DNA of 64,000 nt from the NCBI RefSeq assembly GCF_036924645.1, contig NZ_JAZHRX010000001.1:1550001-1614000 (forward strand), given 5' to 3'. The stretch comes from Bradyrhizobium sp. AZCC 2176. GTDB lineage: Bacteria > Pseudomonadota > Alphaproteobacteria > Rhizobiales > Xanthobacteraceae. A model generated the notes under the pieces. The model made no database searches and was not told the origin of the DNA. It was given only the letters and a program-made list of their open reading frames with translations. This document shows, one piece after another, positions 26,566-35,284 of this stretch. Position numbers and translations under genes: made by a program. The stretch's first letter is position 1. The number at the start of each line of letters is the position of its first letter.

Positions 26566-29475
26566 ATGCGCCACGCGATTGAGACCGCACCGAGAGATGG
26601 GAAAGTCGTCATTCTCGAAGATGACGCGAGGGAGAACTGCTGCGTCGCCTACTGGTCGCTTGAGGCGGGTGAATGGGTCGGGGGAGACGGCAAAACCAGC
26701 AAGATCACGCCGACCCATTGGCATCCAATACCGCGCGACAATGGATCGAGCACCTTCTTTCAGGTCGGGCCATCGACGCGGCGCCGTCTTAACTACTTCG
26801 TCGCGGCCATGGCGGCGGCGGTCATCGGCCTGTTTCTCTCTGCGACCTTGGACACCCGTCAGCCGGGTATCATTAGGATCAGCGCAATCGAGCAGGTCGT
26901 CGCGCAAGGCAGCCAATTGCCGAGCCAGAACCCGAAGATTGCGCTCCCGGCGTCTGACCCCATCGAGGCCGATCACGCCAACGCGTCCGAGAAAACGCAG
27001 CAGGTCTGGCAAGTTTCAGTTGGGGCCGAACCGGAAGCCGAACAATCCTTAAAGCGGGATCCTGCCAAAGCCTTGGCGCAAGAGCTGACCGAAGCCCGGC
27101 GTATCATCGAGGAACGCGATGCGCAGCTGCGGGCGGAAACCGCGAAGAGCGCACAATTGCTCGAACAGGAGCGAGAGAAAACGACAGCTCTCGCGCAGGA
27201 GGCCGCGGTCGCGCGACAAAAGCTGACCACAAGCACAGCGCAACATCAACGAGCGCTCGCCGAGGCACGGCGCGAAATTGACATGCAAGCGGCGCAATTG
27301 CGCAAGGCAAGCGAACTCGCCGCGGCGCGGGAACAAATTGAGATGCAGGCGTCGCAATTGCGCAAAGCGAGCGAACTCGCCGCGGCGCGGCGCGAAATTG
27401 AGATGCAGAAACAATCGGTGCAATTGCGCCAGGCGAGCGAAACCGTGCAGCTCAAGCAGGCAGAAGCCACAGAGAGCGCAACATTGCTCAAACAGGAGCG
27501 CGAGAAAACGGCGGCCCTCGCGCAGGAAGTCGCAGTCGCACGCCAAGAGCTGACCACGAGCACGGCGAAACAGCATCAAGCGTTGGATGAGGAACGCCAG
27601 CGCCGCGCCGCACTATGGAGCGAACTCGCTGCGGCAGAGCGCAAAGTTGAGACGCAGTCGGCGCAATTGCGCCAGGCGAGCGAAACCGTGCAGCTCAAGC
27701 AGGCAGAAGCCACAGAGAGCGCAACATTGCTCGAACAGGAGCGCGAGAAAACGGCGGCCCTCGCGCAGGAAGTCGCGGTCGTGCGGCAAGAGCTGACCAC
27801 GAGCACGGCGAAACAGCATCAAGCGTTGGATGAGGAACGCCAGCGCCGCGCCGCACTATGGAGCGAACTCGCTGCGGCAGGGCGCGAAGTTGAGACGCAG
27901 TCGGCGCAATTGCGCCAGGCGAGCGAAACCGTGCAGCTCAAGCAGGCAGAAGCCACAGAGAGCGCAACATTGCTCAAACAGGAGCGCGAGAAAACGGCGG
28001 CCCTCGCGCAGGAAGTCGCAGTCGCACGCCAAGAGCTGACCACGAGCACGGCGAAACAGCATCAAGCGTTGGATGAGGAACGCCAGCGCCGCGCCGCACT
28101 ATGGAGCGAACTCGCTGCGGCAGAGCGCAAAGTTGAGACGCAGTCGGCGCAATTGCGCCAGGCGAGCGAAACCGTGCAGCTCAAGCAGGCAGAAGCCACA
28201 GAGAGCGCAACATTGCTCAAACAGGAGCGCGAAAAAACGGCGGCCCTCGCGCAGGAAGTCGCGGTCGTGCGACAAGAGCTGACCACGAGCACGGCGAAAC
28301 AGCATCAAGCGTTGGATGAGGAACGCCAGCGCCGCGCCGCAGCGGCGAGCGAACTCGCGACCGCGCAGCGCGAAATTGAGATGCAAGCGACGCAGTTGCG
28401 CAAGGCAAGCGAGGAAACAGGGCAGCCCGAGCAGGCAGAAGCCACAGAAAGCGCAACATTGCTCAAACAGGGACGCGAGAAAACGGCGGCCCGCGCGCAG
28501 GAAGTCGCGGTCGCGCGGCAAGAGCTGACCACGAGCACGGCGAAACAGCATCAAGCGTGGGATGAGGAACGCCAGCGCCGCGCCGCACTATGGAGCGAAC
28601 TCGCTGCGGCGCAGCGGGACGTTGAGACGCAATCGGCGCAATTGCGCCAGGCGAGCGAAACCGTGCAGCTCAAGCAGGCAGAAGCCACAGAGAGCGCAAC
28701 ATTGCTCAAACAGGAGCGCGAGAAAACGGCGGCCCTCGCGCACGAAGTCGCAGTCGCACGCCAAGAGCTGACCACGAGCACGGCGAAACAGCAACGAGAG
28801 CTCGCCGAGGCACGGCGCGAAATTGAAATGCAAGCGGCGCAATTGGGCAAGGCGAGCGAAACCGTGCAGTTCAAGCAAGCGGAAGCCACGGAGAGCGCAA
28901 CATTGCTCAAACAGGAGCGCGAGAAAACGGCGGCCCTCGCGCAGGAAGTCGCAGTCGCACGCCAAGAGCTGACCACAAGCACGGCGCAACAGCAACGAGC
29001 GCTCGCCGAGGCACGGCGCGAAATTGACATGCAAGCGGCGCAATTGCGCAAGGCGAGCGAACTCGCCGCGGCGCGGAAACAAATTGAGATGCAGGCGACG
29101 CAATTGCGCAAGGCAAGCGAGGAAACAGGGCAGCCCGAGCAGGCAGAAGCCGCGGAAAGCGCACGATTGCTCGAAGAGGAGCGCGAGAAAACGGCGGCCT
29201 TCGCGCAGGAAGTCGCGGTCGCGCGACAAAAGCTGACCACGAGCACGGCGAAACAGCATCAAGCGTTGGATGAGGAACGTGCGCGCCGTCCCGCAGTGGG
29301 GAGCGAGCTTGCGACGCAGCGCTCGTCCCCAATCCCAAGAAAGCCGCCAAGGCTCAATAGAGGACACAACGCAAGACAAAGCTGGGGGCCAGTGCTCTGG
29401 CTATGGGGCCTTGATCCTGGCGCTGCCTCCCGGTGGCAAAGAACAACCCGCTCGAGACGGCAGCCGGCTGGCTAA
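26566..29475 (+). CDS. long membrane-anchored coiled-coil repeat protein
   Basis: 969 residues. Residues 1-60 are a conserved-looking domain (R-H-A-I-E-T-A-P-R-D-G-K-V-V-I-L-E-D-D, then T-P-T-H-W-H-P-I). A membrane helix follows at about 80-97, then about 800 residues of Ala/Glu/Gln/Lys-rich coiled coil, much of it an 81-residue unit (E-T-V-Q-L-K-Q-A-E-A-T-E-S-A-T-L-L...). ATG at 26566 is chosen because the longer frame runs over the opposing small gene and the conserved domain starts here. The last 60 residues look shifted out of frame, close to an IS91 remnant, so the native C-terminus is probably lost. Function unknown. Confidence 0.75.
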   Translation: MRHAIETAPRDGKVVILEDDARENCCVAYWSLEAGEWVGGDGKTSKITPTHWHPIPRDNGSSTFFQVGPSTRRRLNYFVAAMAAAVIGLFLSATLDTRQPGIIRISAIEQVVAQGSQLPSQNPKIALPASDPIEADHANASEKTQQVWQVSVGAEPEAEQSLKRDPAKALAQELTEARRIIEERDAQLRAETAKSAQLLEQEREKTTALAQEAAVARQKLTTSTAQHQRALAEARREIDMQAAQLRKASELAAAREQIEMQASQLRKASELAAARREIEMQKQSVQLRQASETVQLKQAEATESATLLKQEREKTAALAQEVAVARQELTTSTAKQHQALDEERQRRAALWSELAAAERKVETQSAQLRQASETVQLKQAEATESATLLEQEREKTAALAQEVAVVRQELTTSTAKQHQALDEERQRRAALWSELAAAGREVETQSAQLRQASETVQLKQAEATESATLLKQEREKTAALAQEVAVARQELTTSTAKQHQALDEERQRRAALWSELAAAERKVETQSAQLRQASETVQLKQAEATESATLLKQEREKTAALAQEVAVVRQELTTSTAKQHQALDEERQRRAAAASELATAQREIEMQATQLRKASEETGQPEQAEATESATLLKQGREKTAARAQEVAVARQELTTSTAKQHQAWDEERQRRAALWSELAAAQRDVETQSAQLRQASETVQLKQAEATESATLLKQEREKTAALAHEVAVARQELTTSTAKQQRELAEARREIEMQAAQLGKASETVQFKQAEATESATLLKQEREKTAALAQEVAVARQELTTSTAQQQRALAEARREIDMQAAQLRKASELAAARKQIEMQATQLRKASEETGQPEQAEAAESARLLEEEREKTAAFAQEVAVARQKLTTSTAKQHQALDEERARRPAVGSELATQRSSPIPRKPPRLNRGHNARQSWGPVLWLWGLDPGAASRWQRTTRSRRQPAG
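27421..28392 (+). repeat. four tandem 243-bp repeats inside the coiled-coil gene
   Basis: The block CAATTGCGCCAGGCGAGCG recurs at 27421, 27664, 27907 and 28150, each exactly 243 bases apart. Copies are nearly identical in DNA. More divergent units continue to about 29300, one lengthened by a codon. The near-identity implies recent expansion or gene conversion. Confidence 0.9.
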
Positions 29476-29479
29476 CCGC

Positions 29480-29985
29480 CGACGTGACGCGGGCGACCGA
29501 AGTCGACTTCGGATCAATGCGGTCCACAACGCCGGCCACCCGAAGTTCTTCGGCGATCATGCCGCTCTCGCCGACGCGCAGGCGTTCGCGGCCTATCTGG
29601 CACCGCTACGCTGAGCCGAATGGGTGGTCTATGCCAAGCGCCCGTTCGGCGGGCCACAGGCCGTGCTGGCCTATCTGGCGCGCTATACCCATCGCGTCGC
29701 CATCGCCAACAGCCGACTGATCGCCTGCGATCGCACCAGTGTCACCTTCCGGTGGAAAGACGATCGTGCCGATGGTCGCGATCGCCAGAAGCTCATGACA
29801 CTCTCAACCGGCGAGTTTATCCGCCGCTTCCTCATCCACATCCTGCCGCACGGCTTCCACCGCATCCGCCACTATGGCCTGTTGGCCAGCGGCACGCGCG
29901 TCGACAACATCGCCCGAGCCCGCCGCTTGAATAGTCTGCTAATGTCGGCAGCAAATTCCCCAAGCGTGCGATGGCGCTGATACAC
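29480..29985 (+). mobile_element. IS91-type transposase remnant
   Basis: One frame gives A-V-H-N-A-G-H-P-K-F-F-G-D-H...F-A-A-Y-L-A-P-L-R, a TGA at 29612-29614, then W-V-V-Y-A-K-R-P-F-G-G-P...Y-T-H-R-V-A-I-A-N-S-R and F-L-I-H-I-L-P-H-G-F-H-R-I-R-H-Y-G, hallmarks of the IS91 rolling-circle transposase. It is 5'-truncated, has an in-frame stop, and loses the family end after A-R-R-L-N. Confidence 0.8.
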
Positions 29986-30317
29986 CGCAAGTTGCCCAAC
30001 GGGGCCAAGTGAGCGCGGGGGCGGCAGGCTACGAGCTTGACAACAGCGCTTCGGTCCGTTCGATTTGCACGCTACAGCGCGCAGGAGTTAGCGGCGGCAT
30101 CAGAGAGCCTTTTATTTGGCACCGTAGGCGATATAGATCACGGATCTCCGGCAAATGAGCTACGCGTAGGTGGCGTCGAACAAGTTAGCAGGAGCCTCGT
30201 CAGCTACCACTAAGGCAGCGCCTCCTTGTAAGCCCGCGTCGACGGCAACGTCGCGGCATGAAATGCCCATCTCGCTCAGCGGAGCTTGATTCGATCGTGG
30301 GGGGTTCATCGAAGCAC

Positions 30318-30539
30318 ATGCAGAATCCCATGGTTGACAATGATAACAACAAACGGCGCCGGCTCGTCGAGTTCAAGGACGGTTGCCGCTATGGTAAATT
30401 CGGAAGGACTAAGGCTTATGAGTTGATCGCCCACGAGAGGATCAGGGCCTACAAGATGGGAGGCAAGACGATGATCGACCTCGATAGCGTTGATGAATAT
30501 CACACTTCGCTGCCCAGGGTCGAAACGAAGGCAAGCTAG
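30318..30539 (+). CDS. excisionase-like HTH protein
   Basis: 73 residues. Y-G-K-F-G-R-T-K-A-Y-E-L-I-A-H-E-R-I-R-A-Y-K-M-G-G-K matches the winged-HTH layout of excisionase/AlpA proteins (HTH, turn, G-G-K hairpin, then I-D-L-D-S-V-D-E-Y). ATG at 30318 is preferred; the frame is open from 30258. It converges on an integrase remnant, the classical integrase-excisionase pairing of an integrated element. Confidence 0.7.
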   Translation: MQNPMVDNDNNKRRRLVEFKDGCRYGKFGRTKAYELIAHERIRAYKMGGKTMIDLDSVDEYHTSLPRVETKAS

Positions 30540-30540
30540 G

Positions 30541-30905
30541 CCGCCGATCTGCGCAGCGAGACGGCGGTGCGCAGGCTATCGAGGCGATCAGACTAATGCT
30601 GCATTAAACGCACGCGTTCGGCCCAAAAGGGCACGGCTATAGATGCCGGGATCTTGTTCTTGTCGCCCTTGCCAAGCTGACGCCGTACCATCTCGTCGCG
30701 CCGCGGCGTTTTTTTCTCCGTTTCGTGGGCGAGTTAGGCTTCCACTACATCGTCGTTGAACGCGCCTACTCGTTGAGCGAGGTCGACGCGGTCGAGCGGA
30801 AGCCGTGCGCGCAGTCGTCGCCGCCAGGGGCTATCGCAGCCCATGATCCCCAGCGCCTTGTTCAGCGTGTTGTCGGACATTGGCATGCCATTTTCTTTGG
30901 ACGTC
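30541..30905 (-). pseudogene. tyrosine recombinase (integrase) C-terminal remnant
   Basis: Read leftward through several frames: M-P-M-S-D-N-T-L-N-K-A-L, then A-H-G-F-R-S-T-A-S-T-S-L-N-E (the HxxR box), then F-N-D-D-V-V-E-A-stop-L-A-H, then E-R-V-R-L-M-Q-H-stop-S-D-R-L-D-S-L. The last stop sits where integrases of this group have a Tyr (TAY to TAG). Dead by several stops and shifts. Confidence 0.7.
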
Positions 30906-31030
30906 CAGCAGATCGCGGATCAGCGGCGCGCGATCGGCGCTTTCGGCGCCGGCGTTGCGTGCGCATGACAAAGACCCGCCCTTGACCTCGCAATATCATG
31001 TTAGGTCGATCCCGCCTGGATTTCGAGTCA

Positions 31031-31057
31031 GAGCCGGGTTCGATTCCGGTCGGGGCG
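31031..31057 (+). other. tRNA 3'-end-like sequence (possible attachment-site relic)
   Basis: GAGCCGGGTTCGATTCCGGT resembles a tRNA T-arm with its invariant GTTCGATTC loop, but one base short of a proper 5-bp stem, and no full tRNA is present. About 130 bases from the integrase remnant. Possibly the copied tRNA end left by integration. Confidence 0.25.
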
Positions 31058-31283
31058 ATTGTGCAGACCGGATCGGCATGGAGCGTGACTGCTGCCGTGG
31101 CGGCCTCCCATTTTATTTTTTGCCAGCTAATGGCGCGCGTCATCTTGTTGGTATTTCTGTTGGTATCGGCAGCCATCGACGATGAAAATTACTGCAAATT
31201 CAGATTGTTATGGTATTAGGCAATTGCCGGCCAGGGGCACCAAGCGGGCATCCGCCCTCATCCGCCAACGTTCATTTTCATTG

Positions 31284-32165
31284 TTAAGAGGCTCGCAGCG
31301 CGTTCGTCAGTGCAGACAGCGCAGCCGGCTGATGCTGACGACTTGGGTAATACATGAAGAATCCGGGAATTGGTGGCGTCCAGTCTTCCAGCACACGAAT
31401 AAGGCGACGCTTGGCAACATACTCTGAGACCTGCTCTTCGAATGCGAGCCCCAGGCCGGCGCCAGCGAGTGCCGCCTGAATCACCAGATGGGTATCATCG
31501 ATGATAAGCGGGCCATTCACGCCGACCGTGACCGCCTTTCGTCCTTTCTCGAATTCCCACCGATATGGACCGCCCGGAAGACGCAGGCCTATGCATCGAT
31601 GGTCATTTAGATCCTTGGGCTTCCGAGGAATGTTTCGTGATGAAAAATAGCTGGGCGATCCGACCACCGCCAATCGCAGCTCCTGGGTGACCCGCACTGC
31701 GATCATGTCCTTTTGAATGTACTCACCGAGTTGAATACCGGCGTCGAACTCGCCCGCAACGAGGTCTACAGGGCCAGTGACAGTAACAACGTCAAGAACG
31801 ATGTCAGGGTAGGCCTCCGCGAATGCGGTGAGCCGCGGCAACAATACCATCACAGCAGCCGACCGGGACATTACAATTCGAAGGCGTCCTGCAGGTCGGT
31901 GCCGAACGTTTCGGGCTTCATTGATAGCACGAGCAATTTGCTCAAGTGCCGGAGCCAATTCTTTCAAGAGAGCTGCCCCTGCAGCTGTTGGTGCGACGCT
32001 CTTGGTTGTTCGAGCAAGAAGCTGCAGCTCAAGCCGCTGCTCAAGTCCCCGGATCGTGTGGCTCAGGGCAGACTGAGACACACCAATCTTTGCCGCCGCC
32101 CGCGTAAAGCTTCGTTCTCTGGCGACGATTGCAAACGTAGCGAGTTCGTTCAGTTCGTTTCTCAT
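31284..32165 (-). CDS. LysR-family transcriptional regulator
   Basis: 293 residues: N-terminal winged HTH (F-A-I-V-A-R-E-R-S-F-T-R-A-A-A-K-I-G-V-S-Q-S-A-L-S-H, about 11-36), linker helix, and a periplasmic-binding-like effector domain (about 90-290). A perfect inverted repeat (32169-32187) lies immediately before its start, suggesting autoregulation and control of the divergent NTF2/metallo-hydrolase genes. The effector is unknown. Confidence 0.92.
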   Translation of the reverse strand: MRNELNELATFAIVARERSFTRAAAKIGVSQSALSHTIRGLEQRLELQLLARTTKSVAPTAAGAALLKELAPALEQIARAINEARNVRHRPAGRLRIVMSRSAAVMVLLPRLTAFAEAYPDIVLDVVTVTGPVDLVAGEFDAGIQLGEYIQKDMIAVRVTQELRLAVVGSPSYFSSRNIPRKPKDLNDHRCIGLRLPGGPYRWEFEKGRKAVTVGVNGPLIIDDTHLVIQAALAGAGLGLAFEEQVSEYVAKRRLIRVLEDWTPPIPGFFMYYPSRQHQPAALSALTNALRAS

Positions 32166-32168
32166 GAT

Positions 32169-32187
32169 TTATGAATATCATTCATAA
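32169..32187. promoter_or_regulatory. perfect inverted repeat, LysR operator candidate
   Basis: TTATGAAT-ATC-ATTCATAA, 8-bp arms, 4 bases upstream of the LysR start and 229 bases upstream of the divergent gene. It contains LysR-type symmetry (AT-rich arms). Confidence 0.55.
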
Positions 32188-32415
32188 CCCCATGTTGTCC
32201 AACGCGGCTAGTTTCATAAGCTACTTTGTCCTAGGTTTGGGCAACAAGGAGACTTGAGGCAACTTTCCGCGCGTTTTGGCCGGCTTGGCGCTCGGCACAG
32301 GTAGCTGGGGCTATGAGCTGTTCGTTGTAACAACTTGGGACGGATATACCCGGCAATTTCAGCCTTTATCTGAAGAACGCAACTTAAGTTCACGGGGACT
32401 TTTTGGAAAAGCAAA

Positions 32416-32934
32416 ATGGATCGACGAGCATTTTTGAGCCGATCTGCCAGCGTGACTTTTGGAGCTACGCTCGTCAGCGCTCCTGGTTTGATGCTTGGAG
32501 ACCGGACTTTCAGCCATGCGCAGTCTCCTCCCGTTCCAAACAACAACCTCATGGATAGCAAGCTTATGGATACCGATGCTCGTGCCTTGCGCTCTTTAGC
32601 GCAGACCTATTTCGACGGTGCCTACGAAATGGATGCTGACAAGTTTGCGTCCATATTTCACCCCTCGAGTTCCGTGACCAAGGTCGGCGACGACGGCAAC
32701 GTGAGCGTGACGCCAATTGCGACGTGGCTAGCAGCCGTCCGCAACTTGAAAGCTCCGAAACAACAGGGCCTGGAGCGCCACGATCAGGTCCTATCGATAG
32801 ACGTTGAAGGAGAGCTCGCGCTTGTGAAGTTGAAATTGCAGATTCCGCCGCGTTACTTCACGGACATGTTGTCATGCTTGAAGGTCAACGGAACCTGGAA
32901 GATCGCTCAGAAAGTGATGACTTCGAAAACCTAA
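32416..32934 (+). CDS. NTF2-like (lumazine-binding type) secreted protein
   Basis: 172 residues. The N-terminus M-D-R-R-A-F-L-S-R-S-A followed by a hydrophobic stretch and A-Q resembles a Tat signal. Residues 55-170 fit the NTF2 fold of putative lumazine-binding proteins (Y-F-D-G-A-Y-E-M-D-A-D-K-F, F-H-P-S-S, and C-terminal G-T-W-K-I-A-Q-K-V). Followed by a metallo-hydrolase on the same strand and divergent from a LysR regulator. Confidence 0.75.
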   Translation: MDRRAFLSRSASVTFGATLVSAPGLMLGDRTFSHAQSPPVPNNNLMDSKLMDTDARALRSLAQTYFDGAYEMDADKFASIFHPSSSVTKVGDDGNVSVTPIATWLAAVRNLKAPKQQGLERHDQVLSIDVEGELALVKLKLQIPPRYFTDMLSCLKVNGTWKIAQKVMTSKT

Positions 32935-32984
32935 CGGTTCAGTGCTACTTTACAAAATTTCATCACACGCTTGGCAGGTTGTCC

Positions 32985-33818
32985 GTGGAATTTCTGTCAC
33001 AAGGCGCCAATACCTTCGGCTGCGCTTCGGGATCGTGGAAGATTTGGTCACTCTCTGACGGATATGTCGACCTGCCCGCAGAATCTCTCAGGCATCCCAA
33101 CAACAAAATGTGCAAGCCGGCCGAATCGCCACAGCAGGACGATTCGCTGGTTCGATTGTCGGTCAACTGCTTCCTATTCGATCGCTCTGGCATCGACCGC
33201 GTATTGATTGATTGTGGAGCGGGTGGGAGTTGGGACCCGTCCATGGGTCACCTCGTGGAGGCGATGGCGGAGGCAGGCGTCGAAACGTCATCGATCACTG
33301 TGATCGCCCTCACTCATGCTCATGGCGACCACATCAATGGTCTCCTAATGCCTGACGGTCGACGAGCATTTAACAGCCTGAGGAAGATTATGATAGGGCA
33401 AGACGCCGTTGAGGAGTTTCTTGCCGAGCCAAAGCTAGAGGAGTTTCGTCCTCTCCTTGCCCCCATTAACGGAGGAGACCGGCTGGCCGATCATTTACTG
33501 GCGGTGGCAATACCTGGCCATGCTCCGGGCCATATGGGTTATCTCCTCAGCGCTGGCGACGACGATATCTTATTCTGCGGCGACCTGATCCACGTTCCTG
33601 CTGCACAGTTTGCCCGTCCCGAGCTTACTTGGGCCCATGACGATGACGAGTCCATAGCGAGGGCTAACCGGATCAAGTTGCTTCAAGGTGCAGCGGATAC
33701 ACATATTTGGCTAGCCGGCGCTCACCTAGGTCGACCAGGTATCGGTAGAGTAGTTGAAGAGGGGGAAGGATTTGCGTTTATTCCGGCCGCGAAGCCGCCG
33801 ACTACCGAATTATCTTGA
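32985..33818 (+). CDS. metallo-beta-lactamase-fold hydrolase
   Basis: 277 residues. T-H-A-H-G-D-H (H111, H113, D115, H116) is the two-metal site; G-H-A-P-G-H-M-G supplies the third His, C-G-D-L-I the bridging Asp and G-A-H-L the last His. The frame is open back to 32874, overlapping the preceding gene; GTG at 32985 with GGCAGG upstream is preferred because the fold begins just after it. No signal peptide in this form. The substrate is unknown. Confidence 0.82.
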   Translation: MEFLSQGANTFGCASGSWKIWSLSDGYVDLPAESLRHPNNKMCKPAESPQQDDSLVRLSVNCFLFDRSGIDRVLIDCGAGGSWDPSMGHLVEAMAEAGVETSSITVIALTHAHGDHINGLLMPDGRRAFNSLRKIMIGQDAVEEFLAEPKLEEFRPLLAPINGGDRLADHLLAVAIPGHAPGHMGYLLSAGDDDILFCGDLIHVPAAQFARPELTWAHDDDESIARANRIKLLQGAADTHIWLAGAHLGRPGIGRVVEEGEGFAFIPAAKPPTTELS

Positions 33819-34084
33819 TACTGGTGCGTTTGCGCAGCCGCGCGATCGTCAAGACGGTGGCGACGGGCTATCTTCTGATGTGCGAAATTCCTTGCCGATT
33901 TCCTGCCATCGCTTCGATCCCTTGGCGCGGCTGCGATCGCCGCCAGCGCCGAAGCTGAAAGCCAGGCCGTAACTTCACCTGCAATTGAGTGCATCGGCGC
34001 GGCAGTTCCCGCCGTTGTCGTCTTGACCGCGATCGCCTTTGTTACGACCATTGATGATCCAGCCACGCCAGCTCAGGAGTTCTC

Positions 34085-35251
34085 ATGTCGTCGACTTCCG
34101 ATCTGCCGCGTCTGAACAGGAGGGCTTTCGTTGCCGGCGCTGCGAGCGCAACCATCTGCTGCACGCCGGCACTGGCTCAGCATTCCGGCCATGGCACGCC
34201 GCCAGGCGCGGCGCTACCTGAAGCAGCACCCGCGTCCGACCCATTCGCCAGACTGCAGGGAGGCACGCCGCATCACCTCACGACCGAGCAGATGGCTCAG
34301 CGAAAGATCGAAAGCCCCGCGCCGAAGGGCCCGCCGGGACACTGGATGCCCAAGGCGGCGTTGCCGCTGCCGCGAAGTGAAATGGCCTGGGCCACAGCCT
34401 GGGCGGGGCGGATGCATATTGTCGGCGGCTATGGCGAAGGACGCGTCGACCGCGCCTATCATCATGTTTACGATCCCCGTGATGACCGATGGTTCAACGC
34501 CGCGCCATTGCCGCGCGGCGCCAACCACGTCGCTGTCGTGGCGGATGCCGGCCGGGTCTACGCGCTTGGCGGCTTCATCGAACAGAATCGCAATCCGGAT
34601 CCGAATGCGTATGCCTACGATGTGGCTGCCGACAAGTGGACGACCATCGCGCCCCTCTCGCGTTCGCGCGGCGCTGCCGCAGCGCTCGCGCTTGACGGAA
34701 AGATACATCTGATCGGCGGCGCCGGGGCTCCCACCAATGAGCGAGCGAGCGTCGGTTGGCATGAGGTCTATGATCCGCAAGCCGACAAGTGGGAAATCCG
34801 AAAAGCGCTGCCGGCGGCGCGCGACCATGTCGGAGCCGTTGCTTACAACGGCATGATCCATATCATCGGCGGCCGCTTCAACACCTTTGAATACAACACC
34901 GATCTTCACCACGCTTACCTGCCGTCACTCGACACATGGAAGGAGCGCGCGCCGCTACCTACGGCGCGTTCCGGCCACGGCCTCGTTGTCTACCGCGACC
35001 GCTTCTTCGCGATGGGCGGCGAATACGGCGTGCAGGACAGAGGTCAGATTACGCAAGCCGCCGTATTCGGGCAGATGGAGAGTTACGATCCCCAGACGAA
35101 CACCTGGCAGTCTCATGCACCGATGACGACGCCGAGGCATGCGGTGGGCGCTACCACCATTGGCGATGCGATCTACGTTGCCGGCGGCGGAGCGGTGACA
35201 GGCGGCTCGGTCCAGTCGTCCGTGCACGAAGCTTTTACGCTGGCGGCTTGA
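34085..35251 (+). CDS. secreted kelch-repeat protein
   Basis: 388 residues. Tat-like signal (L-N-R-R-A-F-V-A-G-A-A-S-A, then hydrophobic, C-T-P-A-L-A-Q). From about 100 on there are five to six kelch units with G-G and W residues: I-V-G-G-Y-G-E-G, A-L-G-G-F, L-I-G-G-A, I-I-G-G-R, A-M-G-G-E, V-A-G-G-G. They form a beta-propeller that binds proteins or sugars. AGGAG lies 5 bases before the ATG. Confidence 0.87.
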   Translation: MSSTSDLPRLNRRAFVAGAASATICCTPALAQHSGHGTPPGAALPEAAPASDPFARLQGGTPHHLTTEQMAQRKIESPAPKGPPGHWMPKAALPLPRSEMAWATAWAGRMHIVGGYGEGRVDRAYHHVYDPRDDRWFNAAPLPRGANHVAVVADAGRVYALGGFIEQNRNPDPNAYAYDVAADKWTTIAPLSRSRGAAAALALDGKIHLIGGAGAPTNERASVGWHEVYDPQADKWEIRKALPAARDHVGAVAYNGMIHIIGGRFNTFEYNTDLHHAYLPSLDTWKERAPLPTARSGHGLVVYRDRFFAMGGEYGVQDRGQITQAAVFGQMESYDPQTNTWQSHAPMTTPRHAVGATTIGDAIYVAGGGAVTGGSVQSSVHEAFTLAA

Positions 35252-35284
35252 CTGCGGCCGGACCGCGTTGACTTAAGGCAACCG

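Noticed and set aside
27049..29379. Large minus-strand frames opposite the repeat protein
   Set aside because: They are antisense images of the Ala/Glu-rich repeat, with repeated composition and no independent motif.
31031..31057. A functional tRNA gene
   Set aside because: Only a T-arm-like piece is present and its stem lacks a base; no acceptor or anticodon arms match.
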